Origin: Oscillospiraceae bacterium
GTDB lineage: Bacteria; Bacillota; Clostridia; Oscillospirales; Oscillospiraceae
Reading direction: 5' to 3'
NCBI GenBank assembly: GCA_902779945.1
Contig: CACZDN010000011.1
Location: 1 to 64,000 of the forward strand
DNA length: 64,000 nt
A model generated the notes under the pieces. It did no database searches. It saw nothing but the letters and a program-made list of their open reading frames with translations, and was not told the origin of the DNA. Every line of letters starts with the position of its first letter. The stretch's first letter is position 1. The translations under genes were made by a program, and so were the position numbers. Shown in pieces: positions 16,482 through 26,485 of the stretch.

Positions 16482-17753
16482 TTATGTCGCGCCTGCGGCG
16501 AAGACCGGCAGGAGCCTCTGGTAGATGCCGTCGAAGTCTGTGAGCGGCAGAGGGTTCGTGCCGCGGCCCGCCTCTATGGTGAAGCCGGGGCGCTCATAAT
16601 GCTCGATGAACCAGTCGCGGTAGCCCGCATAGCTCGCCTCCTGCGGCACATCCTCCAGGGCGTAGCCCGAGAGCGCCGCGAAGCGCTCCCCGATACGGCG
16701 GGCGCCCTCCGGCTCGCACTCGCCGTAGCGCCAGTAGATGACCTCGCCCTGGGTGTGCAGGCTCAGTGTGAGCCGCGGCGAGAGGGCGAGGGTGTAGTCG
16801 TACATGGCGCGGCTCTCCGGGGCCGAGAGCGGCATGGGCCCCACATAGTCTGCCGGCGCAGGGCCGCGCACACCCTTCGCGTATTTGATCTCCTTCGCAC
16901 GCTCCCAGTCCGCGGGGTACTGGAGATTCAGGTCCGTGCCGCGGATGTTGGCCTTCCAGCCGCCGGGGAAAGGGATATCCGGCCAGTCCGCCGCGATGTC
17001 CAGCGCTGCGCGGTAGAATTCGCCCTGCTGCAGCTCGCCGGTGACGAGGTCAAGACCGTCCGGGTTCACCGCCGGGACGAGGGTTACGCTCGCGCCGTCG
17101 AGGATCGGCGCCGCATCCAGGCCGCCGACGCTCCCGCCGAAGGCGCCTGCAGCGGCCAGGTCCTCGGCAAATTTCAGCAGCAGCGGCGTAGTGATCCACT
17201 CGTTTGCGTGGTGCCCGGCGTTGTACAGCACCGCGTTCTCCCCGCTGCCGAGGGTGAGCCGCCAGAGAGGCTTCCCCATGACGCTTGTGCCGATCTCGCC
17301 GGTACGGATAAAGGGATAGCGCGCCGCGAGACCGCGGACGCAGTATTCCACCAGCGCGGCGCTGTACCGGATCGTGGTCGGCACCACCGGGAAGGGCAGC
17401 GGGATCACAAGGGTCTCCCCGATTTGCAGGTTGTCGGCCGCGGCGTCCGGATTGGCCGCGGCGATGGCCTCCGCGCTCGTGCCCCAGCGCTCGGCGAGCT
17501 TCCAGTACGTGTCGCCCTTCCGGACGCGGTACAGGAGGTTTCCGGTGTACCAGGGCAGAAGGGCCCGGTGGGTCTCCCGGCCCGCGATCCCGTCGCTCAC
17601 CAGCCCCTCGCGTGTCTGAAAGCGCCGCAGCGCCGCCTCGGTCCGGGGGCCGAAGATCCCGTCCGTCTCCAGCTCCCCGAGACCCGTCCGGTTCAGCGCG
17701 AGCTGCAATAGTTCCACCGCCGGCCCTATGCTCCCCATCCGCAGAATACGCAT
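16482..17753 (-). CDS. peptidoglycan-binding/LysM gamma-D-glutamyl-diamino acid endopeptidase (M14 carboxypeptidase family)
   Basis: 423 residues. Residues about 5-65 form a PG_binding_1 domain, 74-118 a LysM domain (YRVRKGDTYWKLAERW), and 130-420 an M14 zinc peptidase. The zinc ligands are H182 and E185 (HHANEW) and the histidine in LSLHTQGEVIYW; the catalytic glutamate is in FTIEAGRG. This is the architecture of Bacillus endopeptidase I / YqgT, which cuts the stem-peptide bond between gamma-D-Glu and the diamino acid, often in sporulation or germination. There is no signal peptide, as in those relatives. The gene is convergent with asd across a bidirectional terminator. Confidence 0.88.
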   Translation of the reverse strand: MRILRMGSIGPAVELLQLALNRTGLGELETDGIFGPRTEAALRRFQTREGLVSDGIAGRETHRALLPWYTGNLLYRVRKGDTYWKLAERWGTSAEAIAAANPDAAADNLQIGETLVIPLPFPVVPTTIRYSAALVEYCVRGLAARYPFIRTGEIGTSVMGKPLWRLTLGSGENAVLYNAGHHANEWITTPLLLKFAEDLAAAGAFGGSVGGLDAAPILDGASVTLVPAVNPDGLDLVTGELQQGEFYRAALDIAADWPDIPFPGGWKANIRGTDLNLQYPADWERAKEIKYAKGVRGPAPADYVGPMPLSAPESRAMYDYTLALSPRLTLSLHTQGEVIYWRYGECEPEGARRIGERFAALSGYALEDVPQEASYAGYRDWFIEHYERPGFTIEAGRGTNPLPLTDFDGIYQRLLPVFAAGAT

Positions 17754-17772
17754 AGCATCACTCCCATTTTTG

Positions 17773-17899
17773 TTATAGTAAACGAAAATGATTTTCGTCT
17801 ACTATAATAAGATTTGATGCCGTTTTTCTCGCCCCTGGCGGGGCAACCGAAAAACACGGCAAATATCGTAAACGCATTTTCAATTTCGTTTACGATATC
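17773..17899. repeat. cluster of three inverted repeats
   Basis: Three successive palindromes fill the space upstream of the peptidase and deacetylase genes: ATAGTAAACGAAAAT with its near complement (17775-17805), a stem around CGCCCCTGGCGGGGC (about 17818-17857), and a perfect 12-bp repeat ATATCGTAAACG/CGTTTACGATAT (about 17864-17899). The middle unit with its flank GATTTGATGCCGTTT recurs at 43980-44022. No coding or promoter role is clear. Confidence 0.65.
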
Positions 17900-17939
17900 A
17901 TGGAAGTCTATGCGCCCCGCGGAGGGGATATGTTTTTTC

Positions 17940-17968
17940 TGGACGCGGGCAGAATGAAATGGTATACT
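17940..17968 (+). promoter_or_regulatory. probable promoter of the polysaccharide deacetylase gene
   Basis: -35 TGGACG (17940-17945), 17-base spacer, -10 TATACT (17963-17968). Confidence 0.6.
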
Positions 17969-18079
17969 GTGCGTGTGGAGCTGCGCTGTCCGCTTCGCGG
18001 ACGGATCGAAAGCACGCGCGATCCGGTTTTTGAGGAACGAAGTGACGAAGAAACTCACTGCTGTTTTGGAGGGAGGCCC

Positions 18080-19030
18080 TTGAAAGCTCTGCGATTTCTG
18101 CCGTTTTTGCTTGTCGCCGCGCTCATGCTGTGTGCCCCCGCGCCCTGTTTTGCGGAGGAGGCGGGCGGGGTTTCCATCGCCCTTCTGGGGCCCGCGCCGC
18201 TGAGCTGGCCCTGCGGCGTCCCCTTTGAGGAGCCGGGCTTTCAGGTCTGGGATCAGGACAGTCTGATCCCGGACGCCGTGCCCGAGCTTGAGGGCGAGGT
18301 CACAGTCTGGCGCACGGGGACCTATACGCTGCGCTACCGCTACGGGGACGCCGAGGCCGAGCGGACGGTGACCGTCGTACCGCAGATTCTGCCCGAGACC
18401 GTGCGCCCGCCCGCGGGGACGATCTGCCTGAGCTTTGACGACGGCCCCTGCGAGGATACCGGAGAGGTCCTGGATATTCTGGCGAAATACGGCGTGAAGG
18501 CCTGCTTTTTCATCGTCGGGAACCAGACGAAGTACCTCGATATCCTCCCGCGCATCGTCGCGGAGGGACACACTCTCGGCATTCACTGCTATGACCACCG
18601 CTCCTACGGGATCCTGTACCGGGACGAGGAGCATTATTTCAGCGATCTCATGAAGGCTCAGGAGGTCATTCACGTCTATACGGGGGAATACGCCCATGTG
18701 CTGCGCTTCCCCGGCGGCAGCCGCACGGCGAGCTTCCTCGCCGGGACGCTCAGGGGCGGCTATCAGGAGCTCTACGCCATCCTGGCCGACATGGGCATCC
18801 GCGAGTACGACTGGACCGTCCAGCCTGAGTCCGCCGAGAAGACCACGGAAGGCACGCTGATCGCCTTCTCGCACCCGCGGGAGCGCTACGACTACGCCGT
18901 CGTCCTCCAGCACGATGTGCGCCGCTTCAGCGTAAAGGCTCTCGAACGGATGATCCAGTGGGCGCAGGCCGAGGGCTACAGCTTTGCCCGCCTGGACGAG
19001 ACCTTCCCGGAGGTCCATTTTATGGAATGA
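18080..19030 (+). CDS. secreted polysaccharide deacetylase (NodB/CE4 family)
   Basis: About 316 residues from a TTG start at 18080, chosen because GGAGGGAGG lies just upstream and the reading then opens with a signal peptide (LKALRFLPF...PAPCFAEE). An Ig-like DUF5011-type domain (about 35-105) precedes the NodB domain: motif 1 LSFDDGPCEDT with catalytic/metal aspartates, motif 2 HTLGIHCYDHRS with the H-x3-H metal pair, motif 3 RFPGGSR. It should remove acetyl groups from N-acetylglucosamine or N-acetylmuramic acid of cell-wall glycans outside the membrane. An in-frame ATG 60 codons upstream gives an unlikely N-terminus. Confidence 0.88.
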   Translation: MKALRFLPFLLVAALMLCAPAPCFAEEAGGVSIALLGPAPLSWPCGVPFEEPGFQVWDQDSLIPDAVPELEGEVTVWRTGTYTLRYRYGDAEAERTVTVVPQILPETVRPPAGTICLSFDDGPCEDTGEVLDILAKYGVKACFFIVGNQTKYLDILPRIVAEGHTLGIHCYDHRSYGILYRDEEHYFSDLMKAQEVIHVYTGEYAHVLRFPGGSRTASFLAGTLRGGYQELYAILADMGIREYDWTVQPESAEKTTEGTLIAFSHPRERYDYAVVLQHDVRRFSVKALERMIQWAQAEGYSFARLDETFPEVHFME

Positions 19031-19031
19031 A

Positions 19032-19120
19032 ACGGCGTAATCGCAGTAACCAGCGATTACGCCGTGCAGACCGTAGACAAACCCGCTTTTGGCTCAGGCC
19101 GAAAGCGGGTTTGTCTACGG
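19032..19120. terminator. double hairpin terminator between deacetylase and TIR-RCC1 genes
   Basis: Two perfect stems: 13 bp (19032-19044 with 19053-19065, core ACGGCGTAATCGC) and 19 bp (19071-19089 with 19102-19120). They separate two convergent genes and can act on both strands. Confidence 0.78.
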
Positions 19121-19124
19121 CCTG

Positions 19125-19265
19125 ATACGATTATCCGACAGAACAGTTTGCATCTATCCGGCCAGATTTGTGCCAGGCTTCGTTATCGGACTTGACCATA
19201 CACGAAGTATGCTCTGCGGGCTTCGCCTTGCCCGGTTCGAATATCCCTTCAAGCCGCTTGTCAGG
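19125..19265. repeat. interspersed repeat (family R2), uninterrupted copy
   Basis: Matches the flanks of the interrupted copy at 16115-16375: ACGATTATCCGACAGAA, then GTGCCAGGCTTCGTTATC, then CGGACTTGACCATACAC. It preserves the empty target site TTA at 19183-19185. Confidence 0.8.
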
Positions 19266-19292
19266 GAAGGGTATCCAGGGTGACCCATATGC

Positions 19293-21215
19293 TCACGTGA
19301 TCGGCTTTGACGGCAGGCGCAGCTCCTCCCAGAAGCGCACGTCGCATTTGCCATCCTCGTTCGCACCGACCGCGACGGCGGTGCCGTCGTTCCGGAGGGC
19401 GATGGTGGCCTCCTCGCCGCAGGCGATCTCCAGCAGATCCGTCCACTTGTCCACGTCGCAGGCGTCGTTCGCGCCGCGGTGGCCGACCGCCACCGCCGTG
19501 CCGTCGGAGCGCAGGCCGACCGAGTGGCGCTTGCCCGCGCCCACGGCGATGATGTCGGTCCAGTCGCCGACGTTGCACTGGCCGTAGGCGTTGTAGCCCG
19601 CGGCGACCACCGTGCCGTCGGAGCGGACGCCCAGGGTGTGATAACTGCCCGCGGCGATGGCGACGATGTCGGTCCAGTCACCGACGTCGCACTGGCCGTT
19701 GTTGTTGTAGCCCGTGGCGACGACGGTCCCGTCGCTGCGCAGGCCGACCACGTGCTGCCCGCCGATGGCAACGGCGACGATGTCGGTCCAGTCGCCGACA
19801 TCGCACTGACCGAAGTCGCGCCGGCCGTTGGCCTCGACCCGGCCGTCGGCCCGGAGGCCGAGACTGATCTGGTCGCCGGCGGCGATGGCGATGATGTCCC
19901 GCCAGCCGGAGACGTCCCGTTCGCCGTGGGCGTTCCAGCCCTTGCTGACCACGGTGCCGTCCGCCATGAGGCCGAGCGAATGCTCATACCCGGCGGCGAC
20001 CGCCACGAGATCGCCCCAGGCGGACAGGTCCGTCTTGGGCTTGGTCAGCATCCCGGCCACGCAGACGCGGCCGTCCTCCCTGAGTCCGATCGAGTGCTCA
20101 AAGCTGATGCTGACGGTGCAGCGCACCGCGGCCTCCCGCCAGAGCTTCCGGCTGAGCTCCGCCGCGTCCGCATAGTCGCCGAGCTTGTGGAAGGCCAGTG
20201 CCGCGGCCGCCGTCTTCCCCTCCCCGCGCAGGGCCTCCGCCTCCCGATAGGCCAGCTCCTCCGCAGAGGGCGTGGGCGTCGGTTCCGGCGTCGGTTCCGG
20301 CGTTGGTTCCGGCGTCGGTTCCGGTGTAGGCTCCGGCGTCGGTTCTGGTGTAGGCTCCGGTGTAGGCTCCGGTGTAGGCTCCGGCGTTGGTTCCGGTGTC
20401 GGCTCCGGCGTAGGCTCCGGTGTAGGCTCCGGTGTAGGCTCCGGCGTCGGTTCCGGTGTAGGCTCCGGCGTCGGTTCTGGTGTAGGCTCCGGCGTCGGTT
20501 CCGGTGTAGGCTCCGGTGTAGGCTCCGGTGTAGGCTCCGGTGTCGGCTCCGGCGTCGCAGGGACGGCCGTGACGACGGGCGTCGCGGGCGACGGAGCTTT
20601 CTGGCGGAGTATGTACCAGCCTCCCGCCGCCAGGAGCAGCAGCAGTGCGAGCGCGACGGCGATCCCGCGGGCGGGGCCGCGCTTTTTCCCCGCCGCGGCT
20701 GTGCCCGGTAGGAGAACGGGCGCCCGGTCCTTTTCCGCCTTCTCGGGGAGGACCGGGGAGGGCGCACCGGGCTCGCGGCAGATCTCGATCCCCTCGGCCT
20801 TGAGTATCTTGTCGTAGACCATGGCCTTGTTGGCGTATTTATACTCGTGGATGGCCAGCAGTCTCCCGAGACGCAGCTCCATGCCCGCGGGCAGGTCCAC
20901 GTCCTCCAGATACAGCAGCAGGAGCGGCTTGCATTTGTCGCGGGCGTAGTTCAGCTCGTCCCGGCAGTTGGCGGAGGCGAGGTAGTTTGCGGACATCAGC
21001 ACGATAAAATAGCTGCACGCCATGATGGTGTTGGCAATGTTCTCGTCCCACTCCTTGCCCGGGACCAGGCCCTCGTCATACCAGACGCGCAGGCCGTAGC
21101 GCTTCAGGCTGCGGATGACCTCCTCCACCTTCTCGGCGTCCCGGTGGGAATAGCTGAGGAAGAGATACGGCTCATCCCCCCGATAGGGGGCCAGCCGCTT
21201 GTCTTCAAATATCAT
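19293..21215 (-). CDS. TIR-domain membrane protein with (PEPT)n stalk and RCC1-like repeats
   Basis: 640 residues. Residues 15-140 form a TIR domain: FLSYSHRDAEKVEEV, GLRVWYDEGLVPG, and E87 in SANCRDELNYA at the position of the NADase glutamate. Next come a basic stretch and one membrane helix (about 183-203), a stalk of about 24 Pro-Glu-Pro-Thr units (221-316), a short helical region, and at least seven RCC1/BNR-like repeats (about 365-630, unit G-x-x-H-x-x-G-L-R-x-D-G-T-V-x-A-x-G). The TIR side should face the cytoplasm and the propeller the outside. A role as a sensor whose ligand triggers TIR signalling or NAD cleavage is inferred only. The start at 21215 follows GGAGGGAGG; the open frame further upstream overlaps the divergent HAD gene and is spurious. 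Confidence 0.85.
   Translation of the reverse strand: MIFEDKRLAPYRGDEPYLFLSYSHRDAEKVEEVIRSLKRYGLRVWYDEGLVPGKEWDENIANTIMACSYFIVLMSANYLASANCRDELNYARDKCKPLLLLYLEDVDLPAGMELRLGRLLAIHEYKYANKAMVYDKILKAEGIEICREPGAPSPVLPEKAEKDRAPVLLPGTAAAGKKRGPARGIAVALALLLLLAAGGWYILRQKAPSPATPVVTAVPATPEPTPEPTPEPTPEPTPEPTPEPTPEPTPEPTPEPTPEPTPEPTPEPTPEPTPEPTPEPTPEPTPEPTPEPTPEPTPEPTPEPTPEPTPEPTPTPSAEELAYREAEALRGEGKTAAAALAFHKLGDYADAAELSRKLWREAAVRCTVSISFEHSIGLREDGRVCVAGMLTKPKTDLSAWGDLVAVAAGYEHSLGLMADGTVVSKGWNAHGERDVSGWRDIIAIAAGDQISLGLRADGRVEANGRRDFGQCDVGDWTDIVAVAIGGQHVVGLRSDGTVVATGYNNNGQCDVGDWTDIVAIAAGSYHTLGVRSDGTVVAAGYNAYGQCNVGDWTDIIAVGAGKRHSVGLRSDGTAVAVGHRGANDACDVDKWTDLLEIACGEEATIALRNDGTAVAVGANEDGKCDVRFWEELRLPSKPIT
20274..20560 (-). 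repeat. 12-bp tandem repeat array (VNTR) encoding PEPT stalk
   Basis: About 24 tandem 12-base units with silent third-position variation (GGTTCCGGCGTC, GGCTCCGGTGTA and relatives on the plus strand). The unit length keeps the frame, so copy-number change alters stalk length without breaking the TIR-RCC1 gene. Confidence 0.95.
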
Positions 21216-21253
21216 ATCCGAACCGCCTCCCTCCATGTCCGTATTTCTATATA

Positions 21254-21283
21254 AGTATAGGACACAAAAAGCCGCGCTGTCAA
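21254..21283 (-). promoter_or_regulatory. promoter of the TIR-RCC1 gene
   Basis: Minus strand -35 TTGACA (21278-21283), 18-base spacer, -10 TATACT (21254-21259). Confidence 0.78.
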
Positions 21284-21360
21284 GAGGCGGCAGCGACGCG
21301 GAAAGCGGCTTTGCAATCCGCGCGCAGGGGACGCCGCAACGACATACGCCGCCTCGAATA

Positions 21361-21388
21361 TTGCATCCTTCGGGAACTGTGCTATAAT
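21361..21388 (+). promoter_or_regulatory. promoter of the HAD hydrolase gene
   Basis: -35 TTGCAT (21361-21366), 16-base spacer, -10 TATAAT (21383-21388). The leader of about 110 bases carries no recognised element. Confidence 0.72.
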
Positions 21389-21506
21389 GATTTTCAGAAT
21401 ATGCTGCCAAACGTGTCGTTTTTTCAGCGAAATCAATTGCCGCGTCGAGGGATTTCGCTGTGGAGAGGATCATGATACGGTACAAAAAACAGGATCGGAG
21501 CTTACT

Positions 21507-22157
21507 ATGAAATACAAATGCCTGGTGTTTGACCATGACGATACGGTCGTCAACTCGACTGCCACCATCCATTATCCCTGCTTTGAGGAATATCTGCAGG
21601 CGTTTTATCCCGGGGAGACGATGACGCTGGCGGAGTATTTTCTGCTGAACTTCGACCCCGGCTTCATCCCCATGTGCCGCGAGCGCTACGGCATGACGGA
21701 CGAGCAGCTTGCGCATGAGGCGCGCTACTGGCAGGACTATGTGAAAAACCATATCCCCACCGCCTATCCCGGTCTCCGGGAGATCATGGAGCGGCAGAAG
21801 GCTGAGGGGGGCCTCCTGTGCGTGGTGTCGCACTCCTTTGACTACAACATCCGCCGGGACTACGCGGCGAACGGCCTGCCGGAGCCGGACGCGGTCTACG
21901 GCTGGGAGCGGCCGGAGTGTGAGCGCAAGCCCAGCCCCTTCCCGCTGGAGGATCTCATGCGCCGCTTCGACCTGAGGCCTGAGGAGCTTCTGATGATCGA
22001 CGATCTCAAGCCCGGCTACGACATGGCCCGCGCTGCGGGCGTGGACTTCGCCGCCGTCGGCTGGGCCTATGACATCCCGGAGATCGAGTGCTTCATGCGG
22101 CAGAACTGCCCCCTGTATTTCAAAACGCCCCGGGACCTCGCCGCCTGGCTTTCGTAA
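21507..22157 (+). CDS. HAD-superfamily hydrolase
   Basis: 216 residues. Motif I is VFDHDDTVVNST (nucleophile Asp and acid/base Asp with an unusual H between F-D and D-D-T), motif II is CVVSHS, and motif IV is LLMIDDLKPG. The alpha-helical cap lies between residues 20 and 90. Such enzymes hydrolyse small phosphate esters in the cytoplasm; the substrate is unknown. The ATG at 21507 is preceded by GGAG; longer in-frame versions add an unlikely N-terminus. The gene is convergent with the GGDEF gene. Confidence 0.85.
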   Translation: MKYKCLVFDHDDTVVNSTATIHYPCFEEYLQAFYPGETMTLAEYFLLNFDPGFIPMCRERYGMTDEQLAHEARYWQDYVKNHIPTAYPGLREIMERQKAEGGLLCVVSHSFDYNIRRDYAANGLPEPDAVYGWERPECERKPSPFPLEDLMRRFDLRPEELLMIDDLKPGYDMARAAGVDFAAVGWAYDIPEIECFMRQNCPLYFKTPRDLAAWLS

Positions 22158-22191
22158 AACAAAAGGCTTTTTCAAAACGTTTCCCGTTTTG

Positions 22192-22274
22192 TCATCCTGA
22201 GCGAAGCGAAGGATCTTTCTCTTTGAGGTTTACAGGAACCTCCGGAGAAAGATCCTTCGCTTCGCTCAGGATGA
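22192..22274. repeat. GAAGGATC-type palindromic repeat (family R1), perfect copy
   Basis: Two arms of 30 bases (22192-22221 and 22245-22274) are exact reverse complements, with a further short stem (GAGGTT/AACCTC) in the loop. It lies between convergent genes and is the best-preserved of about eight R1 copies in the window. Confidence 0.92.
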
Positions 22275-22300
22275 CAGGCCGCTTTGAAACAGCCTCCTGT

Positions 22301-23647
22301 TTATCGCGTCATCTGCTTGAGTCTGCTCTTGTTCTCGTACATGTCGGCGTCGGCGCGCTCAAAGGTGTCCTGGAAGCGCCGGTCAACGCCGGGGATGTAA
22401 TCGGCCATGCCGCAGGCGACCACCGCGCCGCCCGCGTATACGTTCATGGTGTTTTCATGCTGAAAGCTCCGCAGGAGGGCGGCGCGGGCCATGTAATCGC
22501 TGCCGCGCAGGATGGCCGCAAACTCGTCCCCGCCGATGCGGTAGACGGGGCTGTGCTTGAAGGCGCTGCAGATGGCCGCGCTGCCCGCGCGGATATAGGC
22601 GTCGCCCGCCGCGTGGCCCTGGGTATCGTTGACCTTTTTGAGATTGTTGAGGTCGAAGACGGCGAGGGCGAAGGGCGACTCGACACCCTCCCTGATGCGC
22701 GCGTCAAATTTCTGCTCGATCTCGACAAACATGCGCTTGCTCTTGACTCCCGTCAGCTCGTCCTTTGAGGCGAGCTGTATGGCGCGCTGCAGGGCCTTGG
22801 TCTGGGCCTGCTCGCGCCGGACGCGGGCGTCGATGTTGCTGGTGCCGATGACGATGTGCCTTGCGTCCATGCGCGTGGCCTTGAGCAGGACGTAGGTGGG
22901 CACCTCCCGCAGGAGCATCCGGTAGGTGTAGGAGAAGCTGCCGTTCTGTTCGATCTCGTTCAGCACATTCGTCCTGGTGAAGGCCTGGAGAAAGCCCGGC
23001 ACGTCCTCCGGGACGGTGAAGAGCGGGATGTTGACGCGGCTGAGACCAAAGAAATCCTCGCCCCGCTTCTCGATGTCGTAGTCAAGGAAGTTGCCCTCGG
23101 CCCGGAACTCGATGAAGTAATCGGTATCCGTGTCGACGTAGTAGATGATGAAGTAGTCCTGCGCCAGCGCCTGCGCGATGCGGGAGAAGGACTGGAGACT
23201 CTGCCGCTCTGCCGCCTGGCGCTGCTCCTCGGTGATCTGGGCGTCCACATTGCTGATGCCCATGATGATGTGGCGGAAGTCGCCGGTCTCGGCGGGGATG
23301 ACCTTCATGCGGTAATAGAGCGGCTTCTCGCCGTGCATGAGGCGGTAGTCCATCGAAAAGCTCTTGCGGGCTTTCAGAGTATCCAGAAGCGTCTGCCTGT
23401 TCAGGGCGCTGGCGATCTTCTCACAGTCGTCGCTGTAGACGAACCTTTGAATTTGGCGCTGGCAGTCGCTGAAGAAGTCCGCGTCTTTCGCATCCGTCCC
23501 CAGCAGCTTATAGACCCCGTCGGAAACGTAGGCGGTATAGGCGCCGGTCTCGGCATCAACGTAGTAGATCCGCTCAATATCGCGGGAGAGGGCTCTTGCG
23601 AGACTGGTGAAATCCGGCGTGAAGCCGATGTCCTGGTCGTTCATCAT
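22301..23647 (-). CDS. diguanylate cyclase with two PAS-like sensor domains
   Basis: 448 residues. Two PAS-like modules (about 10-135 and 150-280, each ending in a similar HIIMGISNVDAQ / HIVIGTSNIDAR segment) precede a GGDEF domain (290-445) with intact YRIGGDEFAAIL. It should make cyclic di-GMP from two GTP in the cytoplasm in response to an unknown cue; no membrane segments are seen. The start follows GGAGGAG. It lies 13 bases after ftsH and is probably the last gene of that operon. Confidence 0.9.
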   Translation of the reverse strand: MMNDQDIGFTPDFTSLARALSRDIERIYYVDAETGAYTAYVSDGVYKLLGTDAKDADFFSDCQRQIQRFVYSDDCEKIASALNRQTLLDTLKARKSFSMDYRLMHGEKPLYYRMKVIPAETGDFRHIIMGISNVDAQITEEQRQAAERQSLQSFSRIAQALAQDYFIIYYVDTDTDYFIEFRAEGNFLDYDIEKRGEDFFGLSRVNIPLFTVPEDVPGFLQAFTRTNVLNEIEQNGSFSYTYRMLLREVPTYVLLKATRMDARHIVIGTSNIDARVRREQAQTKALQRAIQLASKDELTGVKSKRMFVEIEQKFDARIREGVESPFALAVFDLNNLKKVNDTQGHAAGDAYIRAGSAAICSAFKHSPVYRIGGDEFAAILRGSDYMARAALLRSFQHENTMNVYAGGAVVACGMADYIPGVDRRFQDTFERADADMYENKSRLKQMTR

Positions 23648-23660
23648 GGCGCTCCTCCGT

Positions 23661-25679
<2,019 letters not shown>

Positions 25680-25791
25680 ATTACAGTCACATCCTATTTG
25701 TGAAGGCTCACAGTTTTTTTATATACGGGTATCGGCCCGGCATACAGCCGGCGCTGCGCGGAGCAAACGCCCCGGGCGGCGCGCGGAAAGC

Positions 25792-26325
25792 TTATGAATA
25801 GATCTCCGGCTTCAGGATCCCGATATAGGGCAGATTCCGGTAGTGCTCGTTGTAGTCCAGGCCGTAGCCTACGACGAAGGCGTCCGGCACCTCGAAGCAG
25901 GAGTAGTCGGCGAAGACGTCCGCCTTGCGGCGGGAGGGCTTGTCCATCAGTGTGGCGATGGTGATGGAGGCCGGACGGCGGTTCATCAGGTAGCCCTTGA
26001 GATAGCTGAGCGTCACGCCGGAGTCCAGGATGTCCTCGACGATGATGATGTGGCGGCCCTCGATATCCTCCGAGAGGTCCTTGTTGATCTTCACCGCGCC
26101 GGTGGAGCTTGTGCCGCTGTAGGACGAGACGGCCATGAAGTCCATGCTGCATTTGATGTTCACATGGCGCATGAGATCCGCCATGAAGATGAAGCAGCCC
26201 TTGAGGACGCCCACAAAAATGGGGTCCTTGCCCCGAAAGTCCTCCGCGATCCGGCGGCCGATTTCGGCGACACTTTTCTCGAGCTCCTCCTCGCTGATGA
26301 GGACCCGTTCAATATCGTTGTGCAT
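25792..26325 (-). CDS. hpt: hypoxanthine(-guanine) phosphoribosyltransferase
   Basis: 177 residues, standard length. VGVLKGCFIFMADLMRHV is the PPi loop region, IIIVEDILDSGVTLSYL is the PRPP motif, and CFEVPDAFVVGYGLDYNEHYRNLPYIG is the purine-binding C-terminus. It salvages hypoxanthine/guanine to IMP/GMP. GGGAG precedes the ATG. It sits between tilS and ftsH, with an R1 repeat in the 146-base tilS-hpt gap. Confidence 0.95.
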   Translation of the reverse strand: MHNDIERVLISEEELEKSVAEIGRRIAEDFRGKDPIFVGVLKGCFIFMADLMRHVNIKCSMDFMAVSSYSGTSSTGAVKINKDLSEDIEGRHIIIVEDILDSGVTLSYLKGYLMNRRPASITIATLMDKPSRRKADVFADYSCFEVPDAFVVGYGLDYNEHYRNLPYIGILKPEIYS

Positions 26326-26407
26326 GTTGTTTCTCCCAAACTGTTTTTATCTCTGTCCGGGTTATTCCGACGGGCGGGAAGCGCGGGGCACGCCCGGCTC
26401 TGGCTTG

Positions 26408-26485
26408 AAGATCCTTCGGTTCCGCTTCGCTACGCTCAGGATGACGCGGGGGTTTGTGTGCTTCGCTCCGCTCAGGGTGACGCGG
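26408..26485. repeat. GAAGGATC-type repeat (family R1), half copies in tandem
   Basis: One right-half copy (26408-26444, core CTTCGCTACGCTCAGGATGA) is followed by a second shorter half (26461-26482), each trailed by CGCGGGGGT. It touches the tilS 3' end. Confidence 0.75.

Noticed and set aside
20274-20560. CRISPR-like tandem array
   Set aside because: Units are 12 bp with no spacers, and the region codes for Pro-Glu-Pro-Thr in frame.
19293-22175. 960-residue reading of the TIR protein
   Set aside because: The N-terminal 320 residues are antisense to the HAD gene. Promoter and ribosome site fit a start at 21215.
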